A stretch of 64,000 bases of DNA from Flavobacterium sp. ZT3R18. Its GTDB lineage: Bacteria > Bacteroidota > Bacteroidia > Flavobacteriales > Flavobacteriaceae. Location of the stretch: assembly GCF_007097385.1 (NCBI RefSeq), contig NZ_VJZS01000003.1, positions 62,001-126,000 of the forward strand. The letters run 5' to 3'. Both the position numbers and the translations under genes were made by a program. Below are positions 37,173-44,130 of this stretch, in pieces (position 1 is the stretch's first letter; each line of letters begins with the position of its first letter). Under the pieces are notes generated by a model. It saw nothing but the letters and a program-made list of their open reading frames with translations. It did not search any database and was not told the DNA's origin.

Positions 37173-37207
37173 AATTAAAATCCATAAATAAATTCAAAGC
37201 CTTATTT
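37173..37207 (+). repeat. Downstream copy of the direct repeat, overlapping the rlmD promoter
   Basis: The 35-base partner of 35114-35149. It ends inside the rlmD -7 element. Confidence 0.75.
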
Positions 37208-37210
37208 TTG
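37203..37210 (+). promoter_or_regulatory. -7 element of rlmD (TATTTTTG)
   Basis: A perfect TAnnTTTG only 4 bases before the rlmD start codon, so the transcript would be nearly leaderless or the true start lies a little further downstream. Confidence 0.5.
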
Positions 37211-37214
37211 CGCT

Positions 37215-38627
37215 ATGGCTAAGAAAAATACAGACAAAGTTGTCTTTCATCAAATAAAAGTCCTTGATGCTGGTGCAAAAGGCGTTTCGGTGGCAAAAGC
37301 TCCCGATGGAAAAGTTGTTTTTATCCCAAATGTAGTTCCCGGGGATGTGGTAGATGTGCAAACTTTCAAGAAGCGTAAGGCGTATTATGAGGGTAAAGCA
37401 GTTCATTTTCATGAATACTCAGAGCATCGTGTAGAGCCAATTTGTGAACATTTTGGTGTTTGCGGTGGGTGTAAATGGCAAAATATGAAATACAGCCAAC
37501 AGCTGTACTACAAACAAAATGAGGTAAAAAACCATTTGCAACGCATTGGAAAAGTTGAACTTCCTGAATTTGAACCAATTTTAGGTTCTGAAAAACAGTT
37601 TTTTTATAGAAATAAAATGGAATTTTCGTTTTCGAACAGCCGTTGGTTGACCGAAGATGAAATTGGAAGCACCGAAGATTTAGGAAACAGAAATGCGCTT
37701 GGTTTTCATATTCCAAAAATGTGGGACAAAATCTTAGACATCAACAAATGTCATTTACAAGAAGACCCGTCGAATGCGATCCGTAACGAAGTTCGTGCTT
37801 TTGCTAACGAACATGGGTTGACTTTCTTTAATCCTAGAGCGCACGAAGGTTTACTAAGAACCTTGATGTTGAGAACAGCTTCGACTGGAGAAATCATGGT
37901 TTTGATTCAGTTTTTTGAAAACGACAAAGCCAACAGAGAATTGATTCTGGATCACCTATACGAGAAATTCCCTCAAATTACATCATTGCAATATGTGGTT
38001 AACAATAAAGCGAACGACACTTTATACGACACCGACATAAAATTATACAAAGGAAGAGATTACATCTTGGAAGAAATGGAAGGATTGAAATTTAGTATTA
38101 ATGCTAAATCTTTTTACCAAACCAATTCGGATCAAGCCTACGAATTATACAAAATAACCAGAGATTTTGCAGGACTTACCGGAAATGAAATCGTTTATGA
38201 TTTATACACTGGAACTGGAACAATTGCACAATTTGTATCTAAAAAAGCTAGAAAAGTAATTGGTGTAGAAAGCGTTCCTGAAGCAATTAAAGATGCTAAA
38301 TTAAACGCAGAGCGCAATGAAATCACCAATTGCGAGTTCTTTGTAGGAGACATGAAAGTGGTTTTTAACGATAGTTTCATCGCACAACACGGCCATCCTG
38401 ATGTGATTATCACTGATCCACCAAGAGACGGAATGCACAAAGATGTAATTGAACAAATTATGAAAATCGCTCCTGAAAAAGTGGTTTATGTGAGTTGTAA
38501 CTCGGCTACACAAGCAAGAGATTTGGCTTTGATGGATGAAAAATACAAAGTAACACGAGTGAGACCGGTCGATATGTTTCCGCAAACGCATCATGTTGAA
38601 AATGTAGTCCTTTTGGAAAGACGATAA
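37215..38627 (+). CDS. rlmD: 23S rRNA (uracil-1939-C5)-methyltransferase
   Basis: A 470-aa enzyme of the TrmA/RlmD (RumA) family. The N-terminal TRAM RNA-binding domain spans about 8-70. The [4Fe-4S] cysteines lie in CEHFGVCGGCKWQ, with a further Cys in NKCHLQ. The SAM site is VYDLYTGTGTIAQFVSKKA, and the C-terminal IITDPPRDGMHKDV and VSCNSATQARDL with the catalytic cysteine complete the active site. Members with an iron-sulfur cluster and a TRAM domain methylate U1939 or U747 of 23S rRNA; the exact target is inferred. The DUF6452/DUF6048 genes follow in the same direction. Confidence 0.92.
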   Translation: MAKKNTDKVVFHQIKVLDAGAKGVSVAKAPDGKVVFIPNVVPGDVVDVQTFKKRKAYYEGKAVHFHEYSEHRVEPICEHFGVCGGCKWQNMKYSQQLYYKQNEVKNHLQRIGKVELPEFEPILGSEKQFFYRNKMEFSFSNSRWLTEDEIGSTEDLGNRNALGFHIPKMWDKILDINKCHLQEDPSNAIRNEVRAFANEHGLTFFNPRAHEGLLRTLMLRTASTGEIMVLIQFFENDKANRELILDHLYEKFPQITSLQYVVNNKANDTLYDTDIKLYKGRDYILEEMEGLKFSINAKSFYQTNSDQAYELYKITRDFAGLTGNEIVYDLYTGTGTIAQFVSKKARKVIGVESVPEAIKDAKLNAERNEITNCEFFVGDMKVVFNDSFIAQHGHPDVIITDPPRDGMHKDVIEQIMKIAPEKVVYVSCNSATQARDLALMDEKYKVTRVRPVDMFPQTHHVENVVLLERR

Positions 38628-38672
38628 GCCACCACCCACCCCTAGCCCCTAAAGGGGAATACCTTAGACTAT

Positions 38673-39212
38673 ATGAAAAAAATAATTGCTTTTTTACTGA
38701 TTCTCGGGTTCGCTTCTTCTAGTTGTGAGCCCGATGATATTTGTGATCCAAATACACCTACCACACCTAGGATGCTCATTAAATTTTACGACATTTCGAA
38801 TGCGTCGCTTCAAAAAAACGTAACCAATTTAAAAGTGATTGGAGAAGGAGTGACGAATGGGGTTGTTTTAAATCCTACAGGAATTGGTGATGCTAAATAT
38901 CTTACTAATGGGAACAGCATATTGCTTCCGTTAAAAACAGATGCTGATGTCGTGAAATACAAGTTTATTCTAAATTACGGCAACAAAAATCCTTTACTGA
39001 TCAACGAAGATAATTTTGAATTTAAATATACTCGGGAAAATATTTATGTTTCTAGAGCATGTGGTTTCAAAACCGTTTTCAATTTAGATCAAAGCAATCC
39101 TTTTATACATACCGATTCAACTCCTGCCGATCAAAAGTGGGTAAAATATGTGATAGTGGAAAAAATTAACATAACATCCGAAAATGAGACAATCATTAAA
39201 ATATTCTTTTAG
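38673..39212 (+). CDS. DUF6452 lipoprotein
   Basis: A 179-aa lipoprotein (signal LGFASSSC, Cys at about residue 18) with a beta-rich mature part: TPRMLIKFYDISNASLQKNV, then YKFILNYG and YTRENIYVSRACGFKTVFNL. It matches DUF6452, found in flavobacteria behind rlmD and before a DUF6048 gene, as here. Its end overlaps the DUF6048 gene by 29 bases. The constant pairing suggests that the two work together in the outer membrane; function unknown. Confidence 0.8.
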   Translation: MKKIIAFLLILGFASSSCEPDDICDPNTPTTPRMLIKFYDISNASLQKNVTNLKVIGEGVTNGVVLNPTGIGDAKYLTNGNSILLPLKTDADVVKYKFILNYGNKNPLLINEDNFEFKYTRENIYVSRACGFKTVFNLDQSNPFIHTDSTPADQKWVKYVIVEKINITSENETIIKIFF

Positions 39213-40011
39213 TATTTTCTTTTTGTTGTCTTTGTTTTTTGTGAAGGCACAAGAAAAGACTACTACAACAAACATCCAGCAAGATGTAAAGATAACAGAA
39301 ACCAAAAGTGTCGCTCCGATAAAGAAGAATTCAGAAAAAAAACTCGAAGCTGTAAAAACCGACACCATTAAACCAAAAACTGATCGTTACGGATTGATTG
39401 TTGGGGTAGATGTGTACAAAGCTACTCGTTCCTTTTATGATTCTGACTATAAAGGAATTGCTTTTGTAGGCGATTATAGATTGACAAAGAAATACTATTT
39501 GTATGGAGAAGTTGGTAATGAAAACATCACTATCGACGATGCACAATTGAACACTACAACCAAAGGTTCTTATGCCAAAGTAGGTTTTAATTACAATGCC
39601 TATACCAATTGGTTGGACATGGAAAACCTAATTACTCTTGGGATGCGCTATGGTTTTAGCACCTTTAGCGAACAACTAAACAGTTATGACATCTACAATC
39701 CCAATCCATATTTCGGACAAGCACCAACTATTACTTCGGGACAAATCCACAACGGATTAACCGCTAGTTGGGCTGAAGTAGCTGCAGGTGTAAATGTAAA
39801 AGTGTTTAACAATGTGTATGTTGGTATCAGCTTGCAATTGAAAATATTGGTAACAAATACTGAGCCTACCAATTTTGAGAATCTTTACATTCCAGGTTTT
39901 AACAGAACATACGATGGGAATTTTGGAGCTGGGTTTAATTATACCGTTTCTTATTTTGTCCCTATCTACAAAAAGAAAGTTATTCCAAAAAAAATAACTC
40001 CAAAGAAATAA
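39184..40011 (+). CDS. DUF6048 outer-membrane protein
   Basis: A 275-aa protein. The signal peptide (1-22) is followed by a lysine/threonine-rich linker (about 23-70). Then comes a beta-strand-rich domain (YGLIVGVDVYKATRSFYDSD, KKYYLYGEVGNENITI, LITLGMRYGFSTFSEQLNSY, FNNVYVGISLQLKILVTN) that looks like a small outer-membrane beta barrel with aromatic girdles. The end is basic (YKKKVIPKKITPKK). It overlaps the DUF6452 gene by 29 bases. Confidence 0.8.
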   Translation: MRQSLKYSFSIFFLLSLFFVKAQEKTTTTNIQQDVKITETKSVAPIKKNSEKKLEAVKTDTIKPKTDRYGLIVGVDVYKATRSFYDSDYKGIAFVGDYRLTKKYYLYGEVGNENITIDDAQLNTTTKGSYAKVGFNYNAYTNWLDMENLITLGMRYGFSTFSEQLNSYDIYNPNPYFGQAPTITSGQIHNGLTASWAEVAAGVNVKVFNNVYVGISLQLKILVTNTEPTNFENLYIPGFNRTYDGNFGAGFNYTVSYFVPIYKKKVIPKKITPKK

Positions 40012-40035
40012 AAGTTTTTTTTAAGACACCGATTT

Positions 40036-40121
40036 GCTACGCCTATTCGCTATCGCTGGGGTCACAGATTAGCACAGATTCTCAATTTGTGAAAACTCAG
40101 GAATCCCAATAGCTATCGGGA
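40036..40121. repeat. Dispersed repeat plus imperfect palindrome
   Basis: 40036-40070 (core CTATTCGCTATCG, then GGGTCACAGATT) is the inverted counterpart of 24876-24920. It is followed by TCCCAATAGCTATCGGGA (40104-40121), a one-mismatch member of the TCCCGATAGCTATCGGGA palindrome family. Confidence 0.6.
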
Positions 40122-40162
40122 GTGTTCGTTTTTTTGTTAGGTTACGGTTTATATCAATAAAT

Positions 40163-40204
40163 AAGGCGTACAATTGAATCTGAAAATTCAATTGTACGCC
40201 TTTT
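40163..40204. terminator. Bidirectional terminator between DUF6048 and a convergent small gene
   Basis: A 17-bp perfect stem (40163-40179 with 40186-40202), 6-base loop, T-run on the plus strand. Confidence 0.85.
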
Positions 40205-40223
40205 CCTTTTTGGTCTATTCTAA

Positions 40224-40460
40224 TTATCCTATTTCCTTAATCCCCTTTATAAACAACCAAGACATGAATAATTTTTCGCCGTCTTTAGTCTTTGCTGCTT
40301 GAAATTTTGGAGACAAAAGAGTTCCTGCTACAAAAGCTACCATCGGAATCCAAAAGCCAGTCAAATTGGTATATTGCTCTACCAAATAACGGAATGAGAT
40401 AAACAATATTGCAAAACAACCTAGATTGTATAGAAATGCTCTTACTTGTAATTTTGTCAT
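40224..40460 (-). CDS. Small two-helix membrane protein
   Basis: A 78-aa protein. The start at 40460 (MTKLQVRAFLYNLGCFAILF) is preferred over an ATG at 40487, because a TAATTTTG promoter element at 40485-40492 overlaps the longer start. It has two hydrophobic segments (about 10-28 and 36-52) and a basic C-terminal tail. No family recognised, though such small proteins are common in Flavobacterium. It marks the end of the conserved block before the accessory cluster. Confidence 0.6.
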   Translation of the reverse strand: MTKLQVRAFLYNLGCFAILFISFRYLVEQYTNLTGFWIPMVAFVAGTLLSPKFQAAKTKDGEKLFMSWLFIKGIKEIG

Positions 40461-40484
40461 TTTATCGTATTTAATTATGTTTTT

Positions 40485-40492
40485 CAAAATTA
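40485..40492 (-). promoter_or_regulatory. -7 element of the small membrane-protein gene (TAATTTTG)
   Basis: A TAnnTTTG match on the minus strand, 24 bases before the start at 40460. Confidence 0.45.
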
Positions 40493-40601
40493 ATTGAAAA
40501 TCTAGAGAATTCTCAGAAAAAACTACTATTTATTTCCAGCGTTGAATTAATCGCTAAAGAAAGTTTTATTTAGCTAAAATTTAACAATAATTAACTTTCT
40601 T

Positions 40602-40609
40602 TAATTTTG
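40602..40609 (+). promoter_or_regulatory. Possible promoter of the accessory cluster (TAATTTTG)
   Basis: A TAnnTTTG match about 172 bases upstream of the first small ORF of the cluster. The stretch between holds a small inverted repeat (TTCACC...AGTGAA, about 40655-40677). No better promoter candidate was seen before the NlpC/P60 gene. Confidence 0.35.
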
Positions 40610-40781
40610 TATTGATTTATATACTAAATTTATCGCTTCCAAAAACAAACTGTACATTCACCTAAATACCAAGTGAATACATTTACAATTAGAATCCCTA
40701 CCCCCCTACTTTCTAATTCTTGCATAGCTAAATTAAAATTAGCGAAGAAATAAGCATGTAATAATTTTAAAACATAATACT

Positions 40782-40949
40782 ATGGTAATTGATTTTTCTA
40801 TCACAAGCGCTGTCACACCAAGCGGAAGAACCGTTTATAATGCGCAACTCATTAATTCAACCGAAACAAAATTTAACATTGGTGGTATAATTAGAATAAC
40901 AACAGTAATGGATACAATAAAAAAACTAACCGATCTAGGTAAGTTCTAA
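40782..40949 (+). CDS. 55-aa ORF at the head of the lytic-enzyme cluster
   Basis: An uninterrupted 55-codon ATG ORF (MVIDFSITSAVTPSGRTVYN, ending TIKKLTDLGKF). Mixed hydrophobic and polar composition, no signal peptide and no transmembrane helix. It is followed by a 13-codon ORF (40950-40991) and then the NlpC/P60-like gene. I do not recognise it. The codon pattern looks like normal coding sequence, and the position suggests a small partner such as an immunity, chaperone or regulatory peptide (inferred). Confidence 0.4.
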   Translation: MVIDFSITSAVTPSGRTVYNAQLINSTETKFNIGGIIRITTVMDTIKKLTDLGKF

Positions 40950-41058
40950 ATGAAATATGATCCTAATAGTGGTGAATTTGTAAAGATTTAGGAATGAATA
41001 AACCCTCGTAAGCCGAAAAGAGGAATATAGAGTAGGCAAAAAATAAATTATAAAAATC

Positions 41059-41745
41059 ATGAGTACAGGTAAAGATTTAATAGATATTGCCAATCAACAT
41101 ATTGGCGAAAAATATATTTTTGGTTCAAAAGTTCCATACACCAATCTCAATTATACTGGTCCGTGGGATTGTGCCGAATTTATTTCTTGGTGTGTATATA
41201 AAGCTACTAGTTTACTTATTGGAGTGAAAAAAGGTGAAGCTTATACAGGATTTTGGGCTGATGACGCCAAAACAATGTGCAAAGAAATAACTATTGAAGA
41301 AGCAAGCATTACCCCAGGTGCTATACTATTACGAATCCCCCATGGCTCAATTATAGGTCATATTGTTTTTAGCGATGGTAAAAATCAAACAATTGAAGCT
41401 ATGAGTACAAAAAAAGGTGTCACTAAAGGTGATATATCTGGTAGAACTTGGCATAAAGCGTTACTAATAAATGGAGTAACTTATACAAAAAATATTGAAA
41501 CAATTACAAAAACGCACAAAGAACCAAAATATAACTTCTTCTTAAATACCCCTCTAATAAAAGACCCTATTATTCTAAAAGCAAAACAAGTATTATTAAG
41601 TCTTGGTATAAATCCAGGAGACTTGAATGACAATTATGATCAAAATATGCAAATAGCTGTACACAATTATCAACTAATGAAAGGATTAATCGTAGATGGT
41701 ATTATGGGTAAACAAACTTTAAAAAGTTTAAAAATAATATTGTAA
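41059..41745 (+). CDS. NlpC/P60-like peptidase with C-terminal peptidoglycan-binding domain
   Basis: A 228-aa protein without a signal peptide. The N-terminal domain (about 4-150) looks like an NlpC/P60-type papain fold: GPWDCAEFISWCVY with candidate nucleophile Cys38 and IPHGSIIGHIVFSDGK with candidate His101. These enzymes cleave gamma-D-Glu-meso-DAP or similar links in cell-wall peptides. The C-terminal about 60 residues (LSLGINPGDLNDNYDQNMQI, VDGIMGKQTLKSLK) are a PG_binding_1 repeat. The absence of a signal means export by lysis, by a phage-like particle or by a specialised secretion system, or action inside the cell. It is the first large gene of the accessory cluster. Confidence 0.75.
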   Translation: MSTGKDLIDIANQHIGEKYIFGSKVPYTNLNYTGPWDCAEFISWCVYKATSLLIGVKKGEAYTGFWADDAKTMCKEITIEEASITPGAILLRIPHGSIIGHIVFSDGKNQTIEAMSTKKGVTKGDISGRTWHKALLINGVTYTKNIETITKTHKEPKYNFFLNTPLIKDPIILKAKQVLLSLGINPGDLNDNYDQNMQIAVHNYQLMKGLIVDGIMGKQTLKSLKIIL

Positions 41746-41791
41746 ATAAACCCCTATAGCCGAAAAAAGAAATTTAAAAATATTGTAAACT

Positions 41792-42544
41792 ATGAAAAGA
41801 ATATTATTTTTCACAATTATTGTTTTAGGGAGTTTTAATGTTTTTGGACAAAACAGTAGTTTTAACACAAAACCTTGGAATAACAATATTTATCCCATTA
41901 TTATTGACCCCTATCATGGAAATATAATTGATTTCGACAAACTCAGTACAGATAAAAGAGTGATGGGAATAATTCACAAAGCTTCAGAAGGATTGAATGC
42001 AGATAGTAAATATTTAACTAGAAGCAAAATTGCAAAAACAAAGAATTTGCTTTTTGCTTCCTATCATTTAGGTAATAATTCAGATCCAATAAAACAAGCT
42101 GACTTTTATTTAACCATCATAAAAAATAATCTAAATCAACCTATGGCAATAGATATTGAAGATTATGAATTGGATTTGAAAAATCCTAAAAAACCATATA
42201 TACCACTTACAAATGCAATAAAATTTATTAACAGGATATTTGAAAAGACGAATAAATACCCAATACTTTACATTAACAACAAGGTATTTACGCAAATTAA
42301 TTTGAAATACAATAAGAATAGCGTTTTTGCAAAATGTCCCCTTTGGTATGCTAGGTTTGTTACATCGTTACCCAATTTAAGTAATAAAGTATGGGATAAG
42401 GTTTCGCTATGGCAATTTAGCTCCGAAATAAATTGTACAAAAACGGGAAACTGCTGGTATAATATACCTGGTACAGCATTCGATATTGATATCAATGCAT
42501 TTAATGGAAATAAAGAAGAATTAAACCAATTTTGGAATAGATAA
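41792..42544 (+). CDS. GH25-family lysozyme, exported
   Basis: A 250-aa protein with a signal peptide (1-20, ending FGQ). It matches glycosyl hydrolase family 25 muramidases: IDPYHGN with Asp39, then the GIIHKASEGLN strand, ASYHLG, and MAIDIEDYE with the acidic pair Asp121/Glu123 that corresponds to the catalytic DxE of this family. LWQFSSEI and FDIDINAFNG near the end are also typical. It would cut the MurNAc-GlcNAc bond of peptidoglycan in the periplasm or outside. Its TAA is followed directly, in the same frame, by a further 56 sense codons. Confidence 0.85.
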   Translation: MKRILFFTIIVLGSFNVFGQNSSFNTKPWNNNIYPIIIDPYHGNIIDFDKLSTDKRVMGIIHKASEGLNADSKYLTRSKIAKTKNLLFASYHLGNNSDPIKQADFYLTIIKNNLNQPMAIDIEDYELDLKNPKKPYIPLTNAIKFINRIFEKTNKYPILYINNKVFTQINLKYNKNSVFAKCPLWYARFVTSLPNLSNKVWDKVSLWQFSSEINCTKTGNCWYNIPGTAFDIDINAFNGNKEELNQFWNR

Positions 42545-42715
42545 TTGTTAATATCTCCCTTTTTTTTTCACTTCCTTAAAAAAGATGTAATTATTAAAAG
42601 TATACCAATCATTTACTTTTTTGAAACAACCGCATTACTCTTTTTTGGTGCATCTTGGATAAAAAAAGAGCAAATTGATAGTAACAAAAAAGTTTATACC
42701 CCAAAAATCAAATAA
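42545..42715 (+). CDS. 56-codon ORF in frame after the lysozyme stop, one membrane helix
   Basis: Starting with TTG directly after the lysozyme TAA and in the same frame, 56 codons are open up to TAA at 42713-42715. The product would have a hydrophobic helix (SIPIIYFFETTALLFFGASW) and a basic tail (IKKEQIDSNKKVYTPKIK). It could be a small holin-like or regulatory membrane peptide, a readthrough extension of the lysozyme, or the remnant of a larger multi-pass protein whose last helix ends in a similar way. The protease gene starts 8 bases later. Confidence 0.35.
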   Translation: MLISPFFFHFLKKDVIIKSIPIIYFFETTALLFFGASWIKKEQIDSNKKVYTPKIK

Positions 42716-42723
42716 TTTAAATT

Positions 42724-44130
42724 ATGCAAAATATGGATATGTTAAGTAAGTCAATTGCAATTGTAACAGTCTTTTTTATTCTCAGTTTAATCTCCGAGCG
42801 GGCTATTACGTGGTTTAAACTCTATTTTTTCAAAAAAGGAAATACATTATTCGGTTATTTTTTTAACTGGGAAAAAGATTATTCCGTCAAAACTGAAGAC
42901 CCTGCTTTTGAAAAAGAGCGTGAACAAAGAATTCTAGCATTAAATATTTCATTAAGTATTTTCATTGCTTTTTTAATTCATGCTAATTTATTCACAATAT
43001 TAAAAGAGGATCCAACAACAAGTTTGGGATGGCAAAAGTTTGAATGGTCAAATATTCATTTAGAATTAATTGGGTGTATAATTGGGGGGTTATTAATGAG
43101 TTTAGGATCTAAATTTTGGCATGACACACTTGATATGTTATTTTATGCGAAAGATTTGAAATCCAAATTAAGTGATAAGGAAACTTATAAAATGAACACC
43201 TTAAAAGAATTAGATGAATGGATTGCAATTACAGAAGCTGATATTGTAAAAAAAGTGTTTGAAGAAAATAAAAATATCCTAAAAAATATTCAAGATGTAA
43301 TTTCAGTTGGAATAGGTCACAATAATGAAACGAAATATATAGAAGTAGTAACTACAAATAATAATACACATCTCATTCCAAACTCATTCCCTTATTATTT
43401 ACCCAACAATAGTGTTAGAAAAATAGACGTAAAAATTATAGTTTCATCACCAATTGTCACCCATGGAAACTTAACTTTTAAAAGCGATTTAACAAACCAA
43501 AACAAACCTGCAAACTATGGGTCATATGGATTAGCTGTGAAATTTAAAGGCACGAATGGTAGCCATAAAATGTTACTCACTTGTTATCATGTGGTAATTG
43601 GAAAACGACATAATTATAATGATTTCAATTACATAGGTGAAGAAAATATAATTTCTCCTCATGACAGCACTACCGTTGTAGGCTCAATTAGAAATGGTAT
43701 TCGAAACAATTCCATAGACGTAGCAATCATAGACATTAGCGATACGCTCTCTATTTCAAACAAATTACCCAATGGCAAAAATATTATAAAAACAAATCCT
43801 TTAAGTGGTGAAATTAATAACCTTGAGGCAAGAATCTATGGTTACAAAACCAATAAAACAAGCGCAGTTGGTAAAGTTTCCGGTAAAAATCACGATGTTG
43901 TTATAAATTATGAATTGCCTGATGGAACTGGATACGAAAAATGGAATTTAGAGGACTTAATAACCATTTCTAATAATAATAAAGCAATTTCAGTACCAGG
44001 AGATTCAGGTTCAGCTGTATTAGATAATTATGACAATGTCATCGGAATAGTAGTAGCTGGCAATGATACCCATACGTATGCCATTCCCATTGAAACAATT
44101 TTTGAACAACTAAACATTGAATTGGTATGA
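42724..44130 (+). CDS. Membrane-anchored trypsin-like serine protease
   Basis: A 468-aa protein. Three hydrophobic segments near the N-terminus (about 8-28, 62-80, 105-125) anchor it in the inner membrane. After a linker (about 150-240, with VISVGIGHNNETKYIEVVTT) comes a chymotrypsin/trypsin-fold domain at about 250-468. The full triad is visible: His289 in LLTCYHVVIGK, Asp332 in SIDVAIIDIS, Ser428 in VPGDSGSAVLDN. The GIGHN linker plus protease resembles uncharacterised bacterial S1-like proteases. Its stop overlaps the next start (ATGA), so the two are translated as a pair; the partner may be substrate, target or regulator. Confidence 0.8.
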   Translation: MQNMDMLSKSIAIVTVFFILSLISERAITWFKLYFFKKGNTLFGYFFNWEKDYSVKTEDPAFEKEREQRILALNISLSIFIAFLIHANLFTILKEDPTTSLGWQKFEWSNIHLELIGCIIGGLLMSLGSKFWHDTLDMLFYAKDLKSKLSDKETYKMNTLKELDEWIAITEADIVKKVFEENKNILKNIQDVISVGIGHNNETKYIEVVTTNNNTHLIPNSFPYYLPNNSVRKIDVKIIVSSPIVTHGNLTFKSDLTNQNKPANYGSYGLAVKFKGTNGSHKMLLTCYHVVIGKRHNYNDFNYIGEENIISPHDSTTVVGSIRNGIRNNSIDVAIIDISDTLSISNKLPNGKNIIKTNPLSGEINNLEARIYGYKTNKTSAVGKVSGKNHDVVINYELPDGTGYEKWNLEDLITISNNNKAISVPGDSGSAVLDNYDNVIGIVVAGNDTHTYAIPIETIFEQLNIELV

